From Alphaproteobacteria bacterium (lineage in GTDB: Bacteria > Pseudomonadota > Alphaproteobacteria > Puniceispirillales > Marisalimonadaceae), in the NCBI GenBank assembly GCA_016777645.1, contig JADHRC010000043.1, positions 1 to 11,016 on the forward strand: a DNA stretch of 11,016 bases. The letters run 5' to 3'. The notes under the pieces were generated by a model. The model was not told the DNA's origin and did not search any database. It worked only from the letters and a program-made list of their open reading frames with translations. The first letter of the stretch is position 1, and every line of letters begins with the position of its first letter. The position numbers and the translations under genes were made by a program. Positions 7,681-11,016 of the stretch are shown piece by piece.

Positions 7681-8601
7681 TTATTTGTTTTTATAGATTC
7701 TTATTAATTCACTTTTTAAATCTCTGGGCTCAATTCCCAAATCCTCTAACCCAGGTAAACCATTAACCAATATATTATCGTTTGCCAGCAATTTCATCTG
7801 ATCAACTGTAAAAGGTGGTTTTGGTAAAATTTGGAGAAAAAAAGCAGGAATTTTCATGAGTTGAGGACTTAATGGAAGCAACACTCTTTTGATACCTTTA
7901 ACTTCTAATAACATCTTTAAAAGCTCTTCAAAGGTATAAACTAATTTTCCACCAAGTTCATAAAAAGTATTTGTTTTTATTTTTTCTTTTAGCAAGTTTG
8001 TAATAGCCATTGCTACATCATCTACATACACAGGTTGAAACTTTGTTGATCCAGAAATAAGAGGTAAAACAGGACTTACAGAAGCCATTTGAGCGAATTG
8101 GCCAAAAAAATTATCACCCTCACCAAATAGTAATGAGGGCCTAACTATTTGACCTTTTGGAAAATTTTCTAATAACCTTTTTTCTCCTGAAGCCTTACTA
8201 GATGAATATAAACTTGCCGATAACTCGGAAACACCCAATGCTGAAACATGGATCAATTTTGGAACATCATATTTTGAAGCCATTTCACCCAAAAAAGCTG
8301 GTAAATCAGAATGAATCTTATAAAAATCTCCCTTTCTATTTTCATATAAAATTCCACAAAAATTTATAATAGCTTCAGTATTTGAAAAATTATCTTGTAT
8401 AGCTTTGGTATTATTTAGACTCCAATTAATTACATCTAACTTTTCGCTTAAGTTAAATTTAAAGAATTTTTCATGCAAATCCTTCTTTCTAGTGAACAAG
8501 ACAATTTTAAAATCTAAATTGACAAGTTTTTTAATGATTGCTTTACCAAGAAAACCACTTCCACCAAAAATCAAAATTTTTTTATTTTTCTTTGCTTTCA
8601 A
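7681..8601 (-). CDS. NDUFA9-like atypical short-chain dehydrogenase, NAD(P)-binding protein
   Basis: The 306-aa protein has an N-terminal Rossmann fold with the dinucleotide motif GGSGFLG (13-19). A YSSSK sequence (132-136) lies at the place of the SDR Y-x3-K pair. VRPSLLFGEGD (153-163) and FQPVYVDDVA (188-197) are hallmark stretches of the complex I 39-kDa (NDUFA9)-like atypical SDR group. In mitochondria the homologue is an accessory subunit of NADH dehydrogenase that binds NADPH. In alphaproteobacteria the role is unclear; complex I assembly, quinone biology or sugar-nucleotide epimerisation are possible. The start codon is TTG (8601-8599). No ATG or GTG precedes it in frame after a TAG seven codons up (counting the TTG), the Rossmann strand begins at residue 8, and AAGG (8610-8613) sits 8 nt upstream. 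The gene is tail to tail with uppP and divergent from rnd. Confidence 0.88.
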   Translation of the reverse strand: MKAKKNKKILIFGGSGFLGKAIIKKLVNLDFKIVLFTRKKDLHEKFFKFNLSEKLDVINWSLNNTKAIQDNFSNTEAIINFCGILYENRKGDFYKIHSDLPAFLGEMASKYDVPKLIHVSALGVSELSASLYSSSKASGEKRLLENFPKGQIVRPSLLFGEGDNFFGQFAQMASVSPVLPLISGSTKFQPVYVDDVAMAITNLLKEKIKTNTFYELGGKLVYTFEELLKMLLEVKGIKRVLLPLSPQLMKIPAFFLQILPKPPFTVDQMKLLANDNILVNGLPGLEDLGIEPRDLKSELIRIYKNK

Positions 8602-8694
8602 AACACTTACCTTTAACTACCTTTTGATATATGTTAATCATAAATTATTAAAAATATAATTAAAAAAAATTAAAAGTTTAATAAGTAAATTATA
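8602..8694. promoter_or_regulatory. Divergent promoter region between NDUFA9-like gene and rnd
   Basis: These 93 bases are almost entirely A/T in the right half. Toward rnd, TTGATA (8624-8629) followed after 16 nt by TATTAA (8646-8651) is a reasonable sigma-70-like pair. TATAAT at 8655-8660 is a better -10 but lacks a -35. A second TATAAT (8691-8696) overlaps the rnd ATG and cannot drive that start. The AAGG for the TTG-started gene lies at 8610-8613 on the other strand. I see no clear operator or terminator. Confidence 0.4.
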
Positions 8695-9318
8695 ATGCCT
8701 TTTTATTTGTACAAGAATGATATTCCCTCTGAAATTAATTTTGGCGACATAGTAGCTATTGATACTGAAACTATGGGACTGAATTTGCAAAGAGATCGTT
8801 TGTGTTTAATCCAATTATCTAATGGAGATGGTAATGCTCATTTAGTCCAAATTTCAAAAAAATCCTTTGAAGGTAAAAATAGCTTTGTAAATTTAAAAAA
8901 AATATTTCAAAATCCAAATTCAACTAAATTATTTCATTTTGCAAGATTTGATGTTGCAGTAATTGAGAAAAATATATGTCCCATAAATGGACAGATATAT
9001 TGTACAAAAATTGCCTCGAAATTATCTAGAACTTTTGGAGCTAAACATGGATTGTCTGATTTGTGTAGAGATCTATTAGATATAGAGTTAGATAAATATA
9101 ATCAAACTTCTGACTGGGGTGCCCCAATTCTTAATGAATCTCAACTACAATATGCTGCCTCAGATGTAATATACTTACATAGACTAAAAAAAGAATTAGA
9201 TTTAATACTAAAACGTGAGAAAAGAGAAAAAATTGCCCTTGAATGTTTTAACTTCTTAAGGACAAGGTCAAAATTAGATCTGATAGGATTTGATAATATA
9301 GATATTTTTTCTCATTGA
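8695..9318 (+). CDS. rnd: Ribonuclease D, short form (DEDDy 3'-5' exonuclease)
   Basis: A cytoplasmic metal-dependent exoribonuclease that trims 3' ends, classically of tRNA precursors. The 207 residues make up only the exonuclease domain. Exo I is AIDTET (D23, E25), Exo II is HFARFDVAVI (D86) and Exo III is YAASDVIYLHRL (Y153, D157), completing the DEDDy set. HGLSDLCRDLL (118-128) and SDWGAP (139-144) are also characteristic. The HRDC domain found in E. coli RNase D (about 375 aa) is missing, which I recall as usual for the short alphaproteobacterial form. The real substrate is not shown by the sequence. No Shine-Dalgarno is evident before the ATG. The gene heads a co-directional run with lptC 28 nt downstream, an arrangement typical of alphaproteobacteria. 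Confidence 0.93.
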   Translation: MPFYLYKNDIPSEINFGDIVAIDTETMGLNLQRDRLCLIQLSNGDGNAHLVQISKKSFEGKNSFVNLKKIFQNPNSTKLFHFARFDVAVIEKNICPINGQIYCTKIASKLSRTFGAKHGLSDLCRDLLDIELDKYNQTSDWGAPILNESQLQYAASDVIYLHRLKKELDLILKREKREKIALECFNFLRTRSKLDLIGFDNIDIFSH

Positions 9319-9346
9319 TTTAAATACACCTTTTGAATTTCTAATT

Positions 9347-9919
9347 ATGAAAATACTAAATACTAAATTTATATTTGCTTTCTTAATTTCTTTATTATGT
9401 TTAGCTTTTATTGTTAATGGTTTGTTAAATACGACAAAACGAGGTGAACAGAGTATCATTAAAAAAAATATTCAAGAAGATAATAAAAAAATATTAGGGG
9501 TAGAAATTAGACAGCAAAATAAAGATGGAACCAAGTTTTTTATTTTTGCAGATACTCTTGAAGAAAGTAAAACAGAATTAAAAAAGATTATTTTAGAAAA
9601 TTCATTTACTACTATTGATCAAGAAGGAATACTAACCAACATAGTGGCAGGCCGTGCAATAATTACAAATAACTATGAAAATTTTGACTTTGCAAATAAA
9701 GTAGAAATTATTAAAAAAAGTAGGGATTTTCATCTTAAAACAAAAACACTCAGTGGATCATTTAATAAAGGAAATTATTACACAAATGACGATGTTGATA
9801 TAGTAGCTGGTAATACTGTAATCACAGGTAAAGCTCTAACTATGAGAAATAATGGTGAATATATAAAAGTCGAAGGAAAAGCAACTTTAGAAATGCTTTT
9901 GTCAAAGAAGGTTAAATGA
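9347..9919 (+). CDS. lptC: LPS export protein LptC, inner-membrane anchored
   Basis: LptC receives lipopolysaccharide from the LptBFG transporter at the inner membrane and hands it to LptA. This 190-aa protein has one N-terminal membrane segment (about 8-27, after a short K-containing head) and a periplasmic part rich in short beta strands. VEIRQQNKDGTKFFIFAD (52-69) resembles the start of the OstA-like jellyroll of LptC, and the later stretch with AGRAIITNN and VVEG-like turns fits the same fold (for example IKVEGKATLEM near 173-183). Overall sequence similarity in this family is low, so position is strong support: it lies between rnd and lptA and overlaps lptA by 4 nt (ATGA), implying translational coupling. 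The region before its ATG lacks a convincing ribosome-binding site. Confidence 0.88.
   Translation: MKILNTKFIFAFLISLLCLAFIVNGLLNTTKRGEQSIIKKNIQEDNKKILGVEIRQQNKDGTKFFIFADTLEESKTELKKIILENSFTTIDQEGILTNIVAGRAIITNNYENFDFANKVEIIKKSRDFHLKTKTLSGSFNKGNYYTNDDVDIVAGNTVITGKALTMRNNGEYIKVEGKATLEMLLSKKVK
9906..9911 (+). promoter_or_regulatory. Ribosome-binding site of lptA inside lptC
   Basis: AGAAGG lies within the last codons of lptC, 4 nt before the lptA ATG at 9916. It is the strongest Shine-Dalgarno in this operon and supports the overlapping start. Confidence 0.7.
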
Positions 9920-10725
9920 TCAAAAAAGCATTTATCATTTTTTTATTTTCCTTGTTTTCCTTTTCTTACAATGGATTAGGTAAAACACAAGATAATGAAA
10001 AACAGTCTGAACTTACTGTAGAAGCTGATGATTCATTAGAATGGTTTGAAAAAGAACAATATTATGTTGCTAAAGGCAACGTTATATTAAAAAAAGATGG
10101 ATTTACATTAAAAGCAAACTTTGTACGCGCAAATTACATAACTGAAAATGGTGAAAATGTTTTAAAGAATATAATAGCTAAAAATAATGTCATTCTTACA
10201 AAGGAACAAACTAAAGCTACAGGACAATTCATGACTTATGATTTAGATAAAAAAATAGCAATTATAACTGGTTCATTTCAAACTCTTAAGTCTCCATCAG
10301 GTTATGTGGAATCAAAAAAAATCATCAAATATGATGATTTGGAAAATAAAGCTGAAGCAGAAGGTACTGTTAAAGTTATTTTATCTAACAAAACAGTTAT
10401 TTTTGCTGACAAGATTAATGCAAATTTGAATGAAAGAGATAAATCTATTAAAACTGCGATTGCAAAAGGAAATGTTAAAATAGAAAATAAAATCAAAGGT
10501 AATAATTCAAAAGCAGATCTAGGTATTTATGATTCTTCTACAGAAATTATTAAACTTTCTGGTAACGTTGTCCTTACTAACACTGACTCAAAAGTAAGTG
10601 GAGCTAGTGGTGAAACTAATTTAAATACCGGTATTAGCACAATAATTAGCAATCCCAATAAAAAAGAAAGAGTAAAGGGTGTTTTTTTTCCAAGGAAAAA
10701 AGTAAAAAATGGAGAAAACAACTGA
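9916..10725 (+). CDS. lptA: Periplasmic LPS bridge protein LptA, extended form
   Basis: LptA oligomers form the periplasmic bridge that carries LPS from LptC to LptD at the outer membrane. The 269-aa protein starts with a Sec signal peptide (K3, K4, hydrophobic 5-18, cleavage plausible after G22). The rest is a series of OstA-like beta repeats with a recurring turn-strand: AKGNVIL (52-58), AKNNVIL (88-94), AEGTVKVIL (148-156), AKGNVKI (183-189) and SGNVVL (215-220). It ends with ERVKGVFFP (251-259), matching the end of the family domain (RVTTVLVP in E. coli LptA). E. coli LptA is 185 aa; the extra length here comes from additional repeats, so there appear to be about two OstA blocks (roughly 30-140 and 145-258). 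The gene overlaps lptC by 4 nt, with AGAAGG just upstream, and lptB follows directly. Confidence 0.92.
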   Translation: MIKKAFIIFLFSLFSFSYNGLGKTQDNEKQSELTVEADDSLEWFEKEQYYVAKGNVILKKDGFTLKANFVRANYITENGENVLKNIIAKNNVILTKEQTKATGQFMTYDLDKKIAIITGSFQTLKSPSGYVESKKIIKYDDLENKAEAEGTVKVILSNKTVIFADKINANLNERDKSIKTAIAKGNVKIENKIKGNNSKADLGIYDSSTEIIKLSGNVVLTNTDSKVSGASGETNLNTGISTIISNPNKKERVKGVFFPRKKVKNGENN

Positions 10726-10779
10726 ATAATTTAGAAGAAGAGCTTAAAAATTTAAAAAAAAATAATGTGGTTCATTTCC

Positions 10780-10786
10780 AAGGAAG
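10780..10786 (+). promoter_or_regulatory. Candidate ribosome-binding site for lptB TTG start
   Basis: AAGGAAG ends 7 nt before TTG at 10794. It is the best Shine-Dalgarno match between the end of lptA and the lptB Walker A motif, and it is the main reason for choosing that start. Confidence 0.5.
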
Positions 10787-10793
10787 TTTTAAT

Positions 10794-11016
10794 TTGGACG
10801 ATAAAATATCTAGGTATAGCTTAAATGTCAAATCTATTTCCAAAATTTATGAGAGCAGACCAGTTGTAAAAAACGTATCTTTGGAACTTAAGAGAGGAGA
10901 AGCCGTAGGGCTTTTAGGCCCAAATGGAGCCGGTAAAACAACATGCTTTTACATGATTGCAGGCCTTATTGAATGCGATAGCGGTGATATTTTTTTAGAT
11001 AAACATCGTATAAACC
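10794..11016 (+). CDS. lptB: LPS export ABC transporter ATPase LptB, 5' part only
   Basis: LptB is the cytoplasmic ATPase that with LptF and LptG extracts LPS from the inner membrane. Seventy-four codons are visible before the right edge. They contain GEAVGLLGPNGAGKTTCFYM with Walker A lysine K48 (counting from the TTG), then AGLIECDSGDIFLD, all strongly LptB-like; the signature motif and Walker B are outside the window. No in-frame ATG precedes Walker A. TTG at 10794 is preferred because AAGGAAG lies 7 nt upstream and it leaves a normal short N-terminus (SRYSLNVKSISKIY). GTG at 10767 would add 9 residues. A CTG at 10722, overlapping the lptA stop as CTGA and preceded by GGAG, would add 24. 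The frame stays open back into the lptA tail. It is the fourth gene of the rnd-lptC-lptA-lptB run. Confidence 0.9.
   Translation, partial: MDDKISRYSLNVKSISKIYESRPVVKNVSLELKRGEAVGLLGPNGAGKTTCFYMIAGLIECDSGDIFLDKHRIN

Noticed and set aside
7664..7689. Repeat ATTTGT at the uppP/NDUFA9-like junction as a possible terminator
   Set aside because: The two copies are in direct, not inverted, orientation, and the nearby ACAA/TTGT pairing leaves no workable loop.
8405..8659. Plus-strand open frame of 84 codons
   Set aside because: It is antisense to the Rossmann motif region of the NDUFA9-like gene and runs into the intergenic region; no motif or ribosome-binding site.
9274..9459. Minus-strand open frame over the rnd/lptC junction
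   Set aside because: It overlaps the end of rnd and the LptC membrane segment on the other strand; no homology or start signal seen.
10302..10721. Minus-strand open frames inside lptA
   Set aside because: They are antisense to the repeat-rich LptA coding sequence and their hydrophobic look follows from its Lys/Asn/Glu codons.
10684..10725. Programmed frameshift fusing LptA to LptB
   Set aside because: A fusion would join a periplasmic protein to a cytoplasmic ATPase, which makes no functional sense, and long T and A runs are expected in this composition; kept only as part of the lptB start question.

Overview
The window looks like a piece of chromosome from an AT-rich, streamlined alphaproteobacterium. 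Strongly A/T-biased codons, very short intergenic gaps and the gene order rnd-lptC-lptA-lptB point that way. The GltB, LysR, UppP and NDUFA9-like proteins also have an alphaproteobacterial flavour. A SAR11/Pelagibacterales-type or similar small-genome marine lineage is my best guess, but this is inference from composition and gene content only. I see no mobile element, CRISPR array, tRNA, rRNA or prophage gene. No stretch longer than about 160 bases lacks a gene.

Left block (1-6774, all on the minus strand), read in transcription order: a CysJ-like NADPH/FAD reductase without its flavodoxin domain, then a LysR-type regulator 38 nt downstream, then a 161-nt gap, then gltB. gltB encodes the large subunit of glutamate synthase and runs off the left edge only a few residues before its expected end. 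The gap in front of gltB holds a perfect 15-nt palindrome of T-N11-A form next to a TATAAT box, a plausible LysR-type control site. The first gene (NADPH oxidation through FAD) and the last (NADPH-dependent ammonia assimilation) are both redox enzymes. Any link between them and the regulator is inferred.

Middle block: uppP (undecaprenyl-diphosphate phosphatase, plus strand, divergent from the reductase) meets an NDUFA9-like atypical SDR gene tail to tail with only 2 nt between the stop codons. The SDR gene starts at TTG behind a good Shine-Dalgarno sequence.

Right block (8695-11016, plus strand): a short RNase D without HRDC domain, then lptC, lptA (4-nt ATGA overlap) and the beginning of lptB. 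LptB powers LPS extraction from the inner membrane, LptC is the membrane-anchored receiver and LptA the periplasmic bridge, so this is the LPS-export operon with rnd at its head. UppP recycles the lipid carrier used for peptidoglycan and O-antigen, so the middle and right blocks share an envelope theme. LptA is long (269 aa, about two OstA-like repeat blocks), and lptB has no ATG start before its Walker A motif.

Most of the window is ordinary housekeeping. The points most worth a second look are the stand-alone CysJ-type reductase with its regulator, the palindrome in front of gltB, the long LptA, and the lptA/lptB junction. I do not see a convincing novel system.
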